7,542 bases of DNA, taken from the NCBI GenBank assembly GCA_964343305.1, contig CAYFJO010000509.1:1-7542 (forward strand), in the 5' to 3' direction. Position numbers and translations under genes: made by a program. Shown piece by piece: positions 1 to 6,541 of this stretch. The DNA is from CAYFJO01 sp964343305. Its GTDB lineage: Bacteria > Planctomycetota > Planctomycetia > Pirellulales > Pirellulaceae. A model generated the notes under the pieces. The model saw only the letters and a list, made by a program, of their open reading frames with translations. It was not told the DNA's origin and ran no database searches. The stretch's first letter is position 1. Each line of letters starts with the position of its first letter.

Positions 1-2409
1 CTTGGCTCCGGGCATGTCGATCCGCGGGATGGATTCGAGCGACTGCTTGGCTTCCCGAAGAATCGCCAAGAGTTCCTTGAACTTCACGTCGTCTTTTGAC
101 GGAAACAGGGCCGCTCGATCGTCGGCCTGACCACCCGCCTGCTTGGCAAGATTTCGGTACAGGATCGGACTCCACTGGGGATGGGTGAAGTTGATCATGA
201 TGGCCGCAGTCCCAGGGTGATCGTGCTTCGATATTCTGCCGAACGTGTCGATGTCGTAGATCGCAATTCTGTTCTTTTTGACGAACTTGCGATACTTCTC
301 GACCCACGGGAAGTAGACAGGTCGGAGCGGGTCCCGGTCGCCGGGTTTCATAAACGCGTCGCGCCCGCCGATCGAGTGCGGTCGCGTCATTTCCCAAGTC
401 CCGTAGTAGGGAACGTTCGAGTCGATCCACGCGTAGATGGCACGGCGTCCCTCGGAATCGACGTCGATTCCCTCGTGTTTCTCATCCAGCAATTTCGTGA
501 GCCTGCTGACCCACGAACCGGATTGCATGGCCGGGAAGGTGCCATTGGGACCATCGAAGAGGTAGTAGTGCTCAACGAGCCCGTTGAACAGCAGCGCCTC
601 GTACGACATGCTGTAAAAGCGAGTCTTGTCGCCCGAGAGGTTGATGCCGCCGTCGGGCGTGGGCCCGTTGTGGCACTCGACGCAGTGCTTGTCCAACACC
701 GGTTGCACCTGCTTGGGGTAGTCGACGTAGCCGGCTCCCCAGGGCGGCGGTGTGATTTTGTCGGGGCCCTTCGCAAGCAGCTCGTACGCATTTCTGGTGA
801 TGGGGGGCGTCTTGCGGCGGTCGTCGTGGCAGCCGACACACGAGGCAGTTTCGCCCGTGGTGATTTGTGTGACGGCCCCCATGCGTTGGATTTCCTTGCC
901 GTCTTTGTCCAGAGCGATGAAGTACAGCTCGATGTTGGACGGCACGCTGAAGTAGGCCGAGCCGTCTTCGCCGACAGGAACCGTACCCAGGTTGTGCTTG
1001 ATGTAGTAACTGCCCTGCCCGACCAGCGGATAGTGATCATGAAAGCGGGGACCTTCGGTGTTGTATTTCTTCTGCGGCTGCATCATCACGCGAAGCTGCT
1101 TGACCTGACCTCGCTTGACACCCTGTTCAAGCAGGCCTTGGTAAAGGTCCTGGACAAAGAACCGGCCTTCACCCGCTTCCGTGGGAACGTCGCCTGGAAT
1201 AACGTCGGGCAGGGAACGCGGATTGAGCGGGACGGCGCAGAAACACGAGGTGTCCGATGGCTCAAGTAATGTCGCCATGCTGCCGTCGTGCCGCAGCAGA
1301 ACCAGCTTGTGGTGACGGTTGACCTTTCCGTCTGTCGCCCCTTGGTAAGACGCAAGCACGAGGTCCTCGGTGACCGGATATGGATCAGCGTAAGCATAGG
1401 AATAAAGGACATCACCGGGTCGCCAGTATTGCACCGAATCGTGTCCGGAGTACCACTTCGGAGCATGAGTAATCTTCCAGGGTGTCGCCCGGGTCAATCT
1501 GCTCATCGATTGGCGGGTTTCCAGACCTTTGCCACGGTCGATAATCACCAGGTCGCCGATAGGGACTTTGTGGTGACCGGCCATCGTGGCGACGACTTTG
1601 TTGGATCCCGGGATTTGTTTGGCACCGTAAACAGCGTTAGGAACGGCGAAGGTAAAGCCGTGGAAGAGTTTCAGTTGCCTGCCGTTGGGGTTGAGCGAGT
1701 AAAGCGCTTGCCAGGTGAAAATGGACTTGTCGTTGTATTCCCAACTGGCAAACAGGATCGAACCGTCGGAAAGGACGTGAGGCGACGTGGAGCAAATCGT
1801 CGAAAAATCGATCCGCCGAATATCCGAGCCGTCGGCGCGGCAGATGTGCAAAGCGCTGGCCAGAAAGTCCTGGCAGTAGGAATGACCTTCGGCTCGTGAC
1901 GACGTAAAGATGATGCGACCATCGGGATAATAGACCGGGCTGACGTCGTGGTAGCGGCCGTCGGTCAACTGCCGAAGCCCGCTGCCATCGGCGTTAATCT
2001 CCCAGAGATGGAACGGTTGATCGGTTTTCACTTTGTAGGAGAAGACGAGCTTCTTGCCATCGTAAGACGGGCTCATGTCGAGAATAAAGCCTTTTTTTGT
2101 TTCGAAGATCGTGCGAACGCCGGTTTCAGGTTGTGCCGGGTCGTAGACGCAAATGGCCGCACCGGCGCCCGTCGCCCGCGAGAACATGACGGCGTTGGTG
2201 CCGGTCATCCCGTAGCTGTCTCGCCTGATGAACGCGATGGGCGGACATTGGCGGACCATTTCCTCGGCGTCATCCGGCGAGACCCACTTCTCAACGGGGA
2301 AGCCGGCTGGCACGGCACGCGCTTTCTCGGCAGCAGAAACGTGTAGCACCGCGGAGTGAACCAGCAGCAATGATAGGACGACGATTGTGCGAAACGTTCG
2401 ACGTGTCAT
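1..2409 (-). CDS. Secreted di-heme HZS-alpha-like beta-propeller protein, 3' end outside window
   Basis: An open frame of 803 codons runs from an ATG at 2409 to the left edge without a stop. Residues 1-26 form a signal peptide (basic MTRRTFR, then a hydrophobic stretch, then VSA-AE), so the product is exported. Residues about 80-300 carry TolB/PD40-like propeller repeats (DGSGLRQLTDG, SPVYYPDGRIIFTSS, DGSILFASWEYND). A middle domain (about 430-530) has NLGTVPVGEDGSAYFSVP and ends in the heme c site C524-V-G-C527-H528. A C-terminal cytochrome-like part carries C576-V-E-C579-H580. This order matches the hydrazine synthase alpha-subunit family, about 800 residues in anammox bacteria; the tail RIDMPGAK suggests only some 10-25 residues are missing. 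Many non-anammox planctomycetes appear to have such homologues, so hydrazine synthesis should not be assumed. A role in periplasmic electron transfer or redox catalysis is inference. Start supported by GGAG at 2418-2421, 8 bases upstream. Confidence 0.88.
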   Translation of the reverse strand, partial: MTRRTFRTIVVLSLLLVHSAVLHVSAAEKARAVPAGFPVEKWVSPDDAEEMVRQCPPIAFIRRDSYGMTGTNAVMFSRATGAGAAICVYDPAQPETGVRTIFETKKGFILDMSPSYDGKKLVFSYKVKTDQPFHLWEINADGSGLRQLTDGRYHDVSPVYYPDGRIIFTSSRAEGHSYCQDFLASALHICRADGSDIRRIDFSTICSTSPHVLSDGSILFASWEYNDKSIFTWQALYSLNPNGRQLKLFHGFTFAVPNAVYGAKQIPGSNKVVATMAGHHKVPIGDLVIIDRGKGLETRQSMSRLTRATPWKITHAPKWYSGHDSVQYWRPGDVLYSYAYADPYPVTEDLVLASYQGATDGKVNRHHKLVLLRHDGSMATLLEPSDTSCFCAVPLNPRSLPDVIPGDVPTEAGEGRFFVQDLYQGLLEQGVKRGQVKQLRVMMQPQKKYNTEGPRFHDHYPLVGQGSYYIKHNLGTVPVGEDGSAYFSVPSNIELYFIALDKDGKEIQRMGAVTQITTGETASCVGCHDDRRKTPPITRNAYELLAKGPDKITPPPWGAGYVDYPKQVQPVLDKHCVECHNGPTPDGGINLSGDKTRFYSMSYEALLFNGLVEHYYLFDGPNGTFPAMQSGSWVSRLTKLLDEKHEGIDVDSEGRRAIYAWIDSNVPYYGTWEMTRPHSIGGRDAFMKPGDRDPLRPVYFPWVEKYRKFVKKNRIAIYDIDTFGRISKHDHPGTAAIMINFTHPQWSPILYRNLAKQAGGQADDRAALFPSKDDVKFKELLAILREAKQSLESIPRIDMPGAK

Positions 2410-2417
2410 CTCTCACT

Positions 2418-2421
2418 CTCC
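2418..2421 (-). promoter_or_regulatory. Ribosome binding site of the HZS-alpha-like gene
   Basis: On the minus strand GGAG lies 8 bases before the ATG at 2409 (GGAGAGTGAGAG then ATG). It supports this start, which also places a complete signal peptide at the N terminus. Confidence 0.6.
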
Positions 2422-2593
2422 ATTTGTTTCAAGGGTATCGACGCTTCTGCCAATCCATTGAACGAGTGGCCTCTCCTCGAAGGGCACGGCCAGACGCTCG
2501 GTCGTTGTCGTTTGTCCTTCGCCGCGGTGGTTGGTGAAGTACTTTGACGTCGGGTTTGATGCAGTCTGATGAAAGTTGTTAAACTAAACCCTA

Positions 2594-2622
2594 CTTATAC
2601 TGTCTAGGCCCGCCAACCGCAA
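2594..2622 (-). promoter_or_regulatory. Candidate sigma70-type promoter for the HZS-alpha-like gene
   Basis: Minus strand: TTGCGG (2617-2622) and TATAAG (2594-2599) are separated by 17 bases. The -10 box matches the consensus at 5 of 6 positions but the -35 box at only 3 of 6. Transcription would start near 2587 and give a leader of roughly 180 bases. It is the best-spaced pair I noticed upstream of the gene, but such a match can occur by chance. Confidence 0.22.
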
Positions 2623-2696
2623 TCTTACGTCTCGTAACTCGGCTCTATTGGTGGGCGTTGGAAACCGAGCTAGACAGGCCAACCCCCAGACGAATC

Positions 2697-2793
2697 GACA
2701 ATCACAGCAACAAGTACGCCTGGCAGGTCTTGCTGCTGGAAGAGTTCGCGCGCCGGCGTCGAAGTCGTGTTTCTCAACCGCGAGATCGGCAAG
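2697..2793 (+). pseudogene. Frameshifted fragment of a serine site-specific recombinase
   Basis: Frame 1 (from 2697) reads DNHSNKYAWQVLLLEEFARR. After a shift at about 2754, another plus frame (from 2755) continues with GVEVVFLNREIGK. Joined, this resembles the segment of serine recombinases that runs roughly DRLSRKYAYQVLLLEEF followed by a GVEVVFLNR strand, just after the catalytic-domain arginines. The catalytic serine region, the rest of the catalytic core and the C-terminal DNA-binding part are not recognisable on either side, and the frame closes at a TAG soon afterwards. I read it as a short decayed relic of a mobile element or invertase. The family match is from memory of the consensus, not a search. 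Confidence 0.6.
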
Positions 2794-3082
2794 AGACGGG
2801 CGGCGCGGCGCAGTTGGAGTCGGAGTCACCACTCTTGTCAGTAGCGCAATCCGAGGAGTCGGAACTTCGCTTGGCGATTCCACGTGCTTTGTTGACGAGG
2901 GTTCGAGTCATCCGGTGACCCCCGATTCCGGGTTCGTGGAGACCACCGGACCTCCCAAGTTCCTGGGGCATCTCGATCGCTTCTTTGTGCTGGGTCTTCG
3001 ACCCCGACGGGACCGATGCTTCTGGCCATCACGATACATCGACGCGGCCCACCCGATCTGCACCAGGAGTGGGACGTTTATC
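2794..3082. other. Intergenic stretch with no recognisable gene
   Basis: These roughly 290 bases lie between the recombinase scrap and the stop of the cyclase gene. Short frames cross it on both strands, but none shows a domain, a ribosome binding site or a credible start. It contains two small GC-rich inverted repeats: TCCGGTG/CACCGGA at 2911-2917 and 2944-2950 enclosing CCCG-ATTC-CGGG at 2921-2932, and GGGTC-TTC-GACCC at 2992-3004. Neither is followed by a T-run in the direction of the cyclase gene. The stretch may be further decayed mobile-element sequence, but nothing shows this directly. Confidence 0.5.
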
Positions 3083-4372
3083 CTACGTCTTCGATCCGGC
3101 AGCGACCCGTTGAAAGGCGACCCCGACATGCCACAGACCGTCGCTAAAGACCCGCATGTGGCGAATCGTACCCGTGACTAACTCGTTGTTGTGTGTCCAT
3201 TGGAGTTGCTGTCCCAGCGTGAGTCTCGCCGATTCGGCAACGAGCATCCCGACGCCGCCGGGCGATTCGTCGACGAGGCTGACACTGACCACGAGCTCGC
3301 CGGTGCGCAACTCCGTTTCGGCATTGACGTGTGGCACACGCAGACGCGTCCAAGCCCGGCGATTTTTCTTTACATCGGGTGGCAAGCTGGCAAGCTCGCC
3401 CTGGTTGATGATCTCGCACGAACTGCCGTCGTAAGAACAGGTGCAATTGCGACCGCTCTCTTTGGCGGCATACAACGCGACGTCCGCACGATGGAACAAC
3501 TCGTTTGCATCGTCGCCGGGTTGCAGGGAAGCCACACCGACACTCGTCGTGATACGAATCTGAGTCTCTTGGAATTCAAAGCATGCCCGAGAGATGGCTT
3601 GGCGAAGTTGCTCGGCCATCTCCAGCGATTGTTCGTACGTCGTACATGGCAAGATGACGGCGAATTCCTCACCGCCAAAACGAACCGCCACTTCGGACTC
3701 TTCCAGGGTCTCCAAGAGGATCGTGGCGATGCCTTTCAAGGCAATGTCACCGGCCAAATGACCGTAGTTGTCGTTGATGCTCTTGAAGTGGTCCGCATCC
3801 AGCAAGATCAAACTCAGCGGCACGCGGCTTTGTTCAGCCAGTGTGACGTTCAACGCCAATTCCTGGTCAAAAGCACGCCGGCCCAACAGGCCCGTCAAGT
3901 CGTCCATGCGGCTGGTCAATTCGAGCATTTCGTTGATCGACTCGAGTTTCTCGGCATAGCGATACAATTCTTGTTCGGTCTTTTTTTGCGACGTGATGTC
4001 GTGAAACACCACGACACCGCCACGGTTGTCACCATGCTCGTCGCGAATCGGAGCCGCGCGGGCGCTGATCCAAATGGGCTTCGACAAGGCCGCGTTGCGG
4101 ATCAAATACTCTTCGCGCTCGACGGACTCGCCCTGCAACGCGCGAACCAACGGCAGTTGCTCGGTCGGACAAAGCGCCCCGCCGTCCGATTGGTAGATTC
4201 CGTAGGTCTTAGACCAGTCTTCGAGCGCGCAATCGGTCTTGCCGATGCCGATGAGCCGTTTCGCCGCTGGATTGAATAGTTTCAAGCGCCCTTGTTCATC
4301 CGCGACGACCACTCCATCCGTGATCGCGTTCAGCACGGCGTCGAGACTGACTTGTGTATCGTTTGCTAGCAC
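3083..4372 (-). CDS. Diguanylate cyclase with PAS, GGDEF and C-terminal PilZ domains
   Basis: Predicted to make c-di-GMP from two GTP. The 429-residue protein has no membrane segment and is probably cytosolic. Residues about 8-128 are a PAS sensor (DGVVVADEQGRLKLFNPAAKRLIG ends near 42; HDITSQKKTEQEL closes it). A helical linker (about 129-155) leads to the GGDEF domain (about 156-312) with DDLTGLLGRRAF, metal-binding DADHFKSIND (D192, N200, D201) and the signature GGEEF at 233-237, so it should be active. The inhibitory I-site (RxxD) is replaced by EESE at 224-227. Residues about 336-425 form a PilZ domain with both c-di-GMP motifs: R339xxxR343 and D368-E-S370-P-G-G373. The start is GTG, because the first in-frame upstream stop is only six codons away and the PAS domain begins at once; no good ribosome binding site is visible, which suggests translational coupling to the PilZ gene 15 bases upstream. 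Confidence 0.92.
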   Translation of the reverse strand: MLANDTQVSLDAVLNAITDGVVVADEQGRLKLFNPAAKRLIGIGKTDCALEDWSKTYGIYQSDGGALCPTEQLPLVRALQGESVEREEYLIRNAALSKPIWISARAAPIRDEHGDNRGGVVVFHDITSQKKTEQELYRYAEKLESINEMLELTSRMDDLTGLLGRRAFDQELALNVTLAEQSRVPLSLILLDADHFKSINDNYGHLAGDIALKGIATILLETLEESEVAVRFGGEEFAVILPCTTYEQSLEMAEQLRQAISRACFEFQETQIRITTSVGVASLQPGDDANELFHRADVALYAAKESGRNCTCSYDGSSCEIINQGELASLPPDVKKNRRAWTRLRVPHVNAETELRTGELVVSVSLVDESPGGVGMLVAESARLTLGQQLQWTHNNELVTGTIRHMRVFSDGLWHVGVAFQRVAAGSKT

Positions 4373-4387
4373 AGTGGGTCGCTTTCT

Positions 4388-5056
4388 CTAATGGGCGGGT
4401 ACGGCGTTCGCGTTGCAAAAGGCCTCTTCTAGTGTGTTTCCATCGCGTTCGTTCGAAAACGAACAGCCAATCACGTAATTTTCGCCAACCGACAGTTGCC
4501 ACTGAACTCGGGAGGACAGTCGCAGTTGGTTGATCTTGAAACTCAATCGTTCGCCGAGATTTCGTGTGCGGTCGGACAAGATACAGACGCCGCCGCGGGC
4601 GAATTTCTGAACTTGGGCAGGTTCCCAGTCCTCTCCGTCTTCCGAGCAGACCAACAGCTCCGCGCCACTCAAACCTTGCTCACCGCCACGTTGATCCGAG
4701 TGGCCAAACGCAGCAAGTCGCTCCAAAAGTCGGGGCGGAAAACCCGGTCGCAGAGAACAACCCACCAGCCACGCTCCGTCGAGACTCGGTCGGCACCAGC
4801 AAACGCTGCCGGCGACGTAGAATTCCATTCCGAGTTCTTTGATGGTAACTTTCAGCCGAATCAACCGATCGGATCGGATCTCTTGGGGGACATTCAGCTT
4901 GACTCCCGATTGGGACAAATCCACGAGTTCGGCCGCATAGTGCTCGTCGTCCAGGCGATGATCTTCCGACTCCACAGTCACCACCGCCGAGATGGGCTCG
5001 GTCAGAACAAAGCGGATGTCTCGGCCGCTGTTTTGGTTTTTGGCAACAGTGTTCAT
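4388..5056 (-). CDS. Tandem PilZ-domain protein, likely c-di-GMP effector
   Basis: The 222-residue protein has two PilZ-like beta-barrels and no signal peptide or membrane segment. Domain 1 (about 15-115) contains DLSQSG at 46-51, the D/NxSxxG motif, and ends with CWCRPSLDGAWLVGCSL. Its N-terminal arginine motif is only R12-D-I-R15, one residue shorter than RxxxR. Domain 2 (about 130-203) repeats the fold (AQVQKFARGGVCIL, then VQWQLSVGENYVIGCSF), but KFARGG replaces DxSxxG, so it is probably non-binding. It lies directly before a diguanylate cyclase on the same strand, which suggests one operon and a c-di-GMP readout job. The ATG at 5056 was chosen because it immediately precedes the first domain. 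The frame stays open to a TTG at 5137 (249 residues), but those extra residues look like no domain; neither start has a convincing ribosome binding site. Confidence 0.8.
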   Translation of the reverse strand: MNTVAKNQNSGRDIRFVLTEPISAVVTVESEDHRLDDEHYAAELVDLSQSGVKLNVPQEIRSDRLIRLKVTIKELGMEFYVAGSVCWCRPSLDGAWLVGCSLRPGFPPRLLERLAAFGHSDQRGGEQGLSGAELLVCSEDGEDWEPAQVQKFARGGVCILSDRTRNLGERLSFKINQLRLSSRVQWQLSVGENYVIGCSFSNERDGNTLEEAFCNANAVPAH

Positions 5057-5303
5057 CAGTAGGCAACCGGCAGGCTCAGGCCACGTTGGTGGGATATCCT
5101 CGTGATACGGAAAACATACGTCACATTCGCTCGCCAACGAGCGGCGGAGACGCGCACAATGCGTGCGTACACTACCCTATCAAGCTGGTCGCGAATCAAA
5201 TGTGATCGTTGTATCAGTTGATTGCACGGGCCGGGTCAAACACGGTCTCGCTTGTGCGAAGCGGCCTCCCGCTACAGGTGTATGAATTGATGGCCTGACC
5301 GTC

Positions 5304-5332
5304 TTGACAGAATCCGCTGTCATTCAAAGAAT
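5304..5332 (+). promoter_or_regulatory. Predicted sigma70-type promoter of the moxR-like gene
   Basis: A perfect -35 box TTGACA (5304-5309) is followed after 17 bases by AAGAAT (5327-5332), a 4 of 6 match to the -10 consensus. Transcription would begin near 5339, giving a leader of about 100 bases that carries the inverted repeat at 5371-5405. Strand, spacing and position fit the MoxR gene; sequence-only prediction. Confidence 0.42.
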
Positions 5333-5370
5333 CGATCGGATTGTGATGAAGGTTTGGATTGTCCGTAGCA

Positions 5371-5405
5371 ACAAGCTGCCAGCTTGTCCAACCGCAAGCT
5401 GGCAG
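5371..5405. repeat. Three-armed inverted repeat in the moxR leader
   Basis: ACAAGCTG-C-CAGCTTGT (5371-5387) is a palindrome with 8-base arms. Its right part, CTGCCAGCTTG (5376-5386), is also perfectly complementary to CAAGCTGGCAG (5395-5405), across an 8-base loop, TCCAACCG. The middle arm can therefore pair with either the left or the right arm, but not both. It lies between the predicted promoter and the ribosome binding site, so it would be in the mRNA leader. It could be a dispersed intergenic palindrome, a protein-binding operator or an RNA switch; the sequence does not decide. Confidence 0.75.
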
Positions 5406-5427
5406 GTTACGGCTATGGACATATTAG

Positions 5428-5433
5428 AAGGAG
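5428..5433 (+). promoter_or_regulatory. Strong ribosome binding site that fixes the moxR GTG start
   Basis: AAGGAG ends 7 bases before the GTG at 5441. The same frame is open further upstream to a TTG at 5384, but that TTG lies inside the inverted repeat and has no such site. This makes GTG 5441 the real start. Confidence 0.8.
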
Positions 5434-5440
5434 AAATTGC

Positions 5441-6430
5441 GTGGCGATCGACGTCCATCAAATCAAAGAAGAAGTGGCCAAACAGGCAGAATTGATCCAT
5501 CGCCTGAATTCCGAGCTAGACAAAGTTATCGTGGGTCAAAAGGAGATGATCACGCGGCTGCTGATTGGCCTGTTGACCGGCGGCCACATCTTGCTGGAAG
5601 GTGTTCCTGGGTTAGCGAAGACTACCGCGATCAAATCGATGGCCGATGCGCTTTCGACCAGCTTTCAGCGAATTCAGTTTACGCCCGATCTGTTGCCCGC
5701 GGATTTGGTGGGCACGATGATCTATCAACCGAACGAAGGGACGTTCACGACTCGCAAAGGGCCGATCTTCTCAAATTTTGTTCTGGCCGACGAAATCAAC
5801 CGGGCCCCGTCCAAGGTCCAGTCGGCGTTGTTGGAAGCGATGCAAGAGCGGCAGGTGACGATCGGCGACACCACCTATCCGCTCGAAGGATTGTTCCTGG
5901 TGATGGCAACGCAAAATCCGATCGAACAGGAAGGCACCTATCCACTGCCCGAAGCCCAGGTCGACCGCTTCATGCTGAAGGTCAAGATCGACTATCCGCA
6001 GCCCGACGAAGAACGCAAAGTGCTTGACATGGCACTGGAAGGAAGCGGCCAAAGTGTCTTGCCCGTGCTGTCCGCCAGCGAGATCGAGTCGATGCAAGAC
6101 GTTGTGAAGATGATCTATGTGGACGACCAACTGAAGGATTACATATTGAACCTCGTTCAGGCCACGCGCGATCCGTCCCTGTTCAACATGCAGGATCTCG
6201 TGCCACTCATTGATTTTGGCGGATCACCACGCGCGTCGATTTATTTAGGGCTTGCGTCGCGGGCGATGGCGTTCTTGCAAGGCCGTGGCTACGTGACGCC
6301 CCAGGACGTCAAAGATATCGCCCACGACGTGCTCCGACACCGCGTGATTCTCACGTACGAAGCCGAAGCCGAACAAGTGAGCAGTGAGGACGTCATCAAA
6401 ACGATCCTCAGCACTGTGCCGGTACCGTAA
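5441..6430 (+). CDS. moxR: MoxR-family AAA+ ATPase
   Basis: A 329-residue cytosolic ATPase, the usual length for the MoxR family, which acts as a chaperone in maturing or activating enzyme complexes and envelope functions. Visible motifs, numbered from the GTG start: Walker A GVPGLAKT (54-61), the TPDLLPADLVG segment (81-91), Walker B VLADE (114-118) followed by INRAPSKVQSALLEAMQER, sensor 1 ATQNP with N159, the GTYPLPEAQVDRF block (165-177) with a conserved arginine R176, and a C-terminal helical lid with the GSPRAS sensor-2 motif around R264. All catalytic residues look intact. MoxR genes usually sit beside DUF58, VWA or transglutaminase-like genes. Here the next gene on the same strand is an unrelated lipoprotein 111 bases away, and the upstream genes are divergent, so its client is not visible. 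Family assignment is very secure; the biological role is unknown. Confidence 0.95.
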   Translation: MAIDVHQIKEEVAKQAELIHRLNSELDKVIVGQKEMITRLLIGLLTGGHILLEGVPGLAKTTAIKSMADALSTSFQRIQFTPDLLPADLVGTMIYQPNEGTFTTRKGPIFSNFVLADEINRAPSKVQSALLEAMQERQVTIGDTTYPLEGLFLVMATQNPIEQEGTYPLPEAQVDRFMLKVKIDYPQPDEERKVLDMALEGSGQSVLPVLSASEIESMQDVVKMIYVDDQLKDYILNLVQATRDPSLFNMQDLVPLIDFGGSPRASIYLGLASRAMAFLQGRGYVTPQDVKDIAHDVLRHRVILTYEAEAEQVSSEDVIKTILSTVPVP

Positions 6431-6461
6431 GCGTTCGCTAGCACGCTCCACACAACCTATC

Positions 6462-6490
6462 TTGACCTCTTCCTGTCAAATTGCGACACT
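6462..6490 (+). promoter_or_regulatory. Weak candidate promoter for the lipoprotein gene
   Basis: TTGACC (6462-6467, 5 of 6 matches) is 17 bases from GACACT (6485-6490, 3 of 6). It would let the lipoprotein be transcribed separately from moxR. The -10 box is poor, so read-through from moxR is equally possible; I saw no terminator between the two genes. Confidence 0.2.
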
Positions 6491-6541
6491 CCCGCCCTCG
6501 TTACCCAGAATCTGGCGCATCCCACGGAAGGGGTTTTCAGG

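Noticed and set aside
181..1269. Long plus-strand open frame (362 codons)
   Set aside because: It lies fully antisense to the HZS-alpha-like gene, whose frame has signal peptide, propeller and CxxCH motifs. The plus-strand product shows no domain and is a high-GC shadow. The same holds for the plus-strand frames at 1288-1899 and 1948-2346.
1..2409. Evidence for an anammox organism
   Set aside because: The HZS-alpha homologue alone is not diagnostic. Homologues seem common in non-anammox planctomycetes, the first heme site differs, and no beta/gamma subunit genes are in the window.
2911..3004. GC-rich inverted repeats as a terminator for the cyclase gene
   Set aside because: The stems are short, the nearest is about 80 bases past the stop, and no T-run follows on the minus strand.
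2648..3181. Plus-strand frame of 177 codons across the intergenic gap
   Set aside because: It is in a different frame from both recombinase-like segments, has no domain or ribosome binding site, and overlaps the end of the cyclase gene on the opposite strand.
3191..4279. Long plus-strand open frame (362 codons)
   Set aside because: Antisense to the PAS-GGDEF-PilZ gene, with no recognisable domain and no ribosome binding site; a shadow of the real coding strand.
5304..5495. Small plus-strand frame (63 codons) overlapping the moxR start
   Set aside because: It begins inside the predicted -35 box, overlaps the first codons of moxR in another frame, and has no ribosome binding site. A leader peptide cannot be excluded, but nothing supports it.
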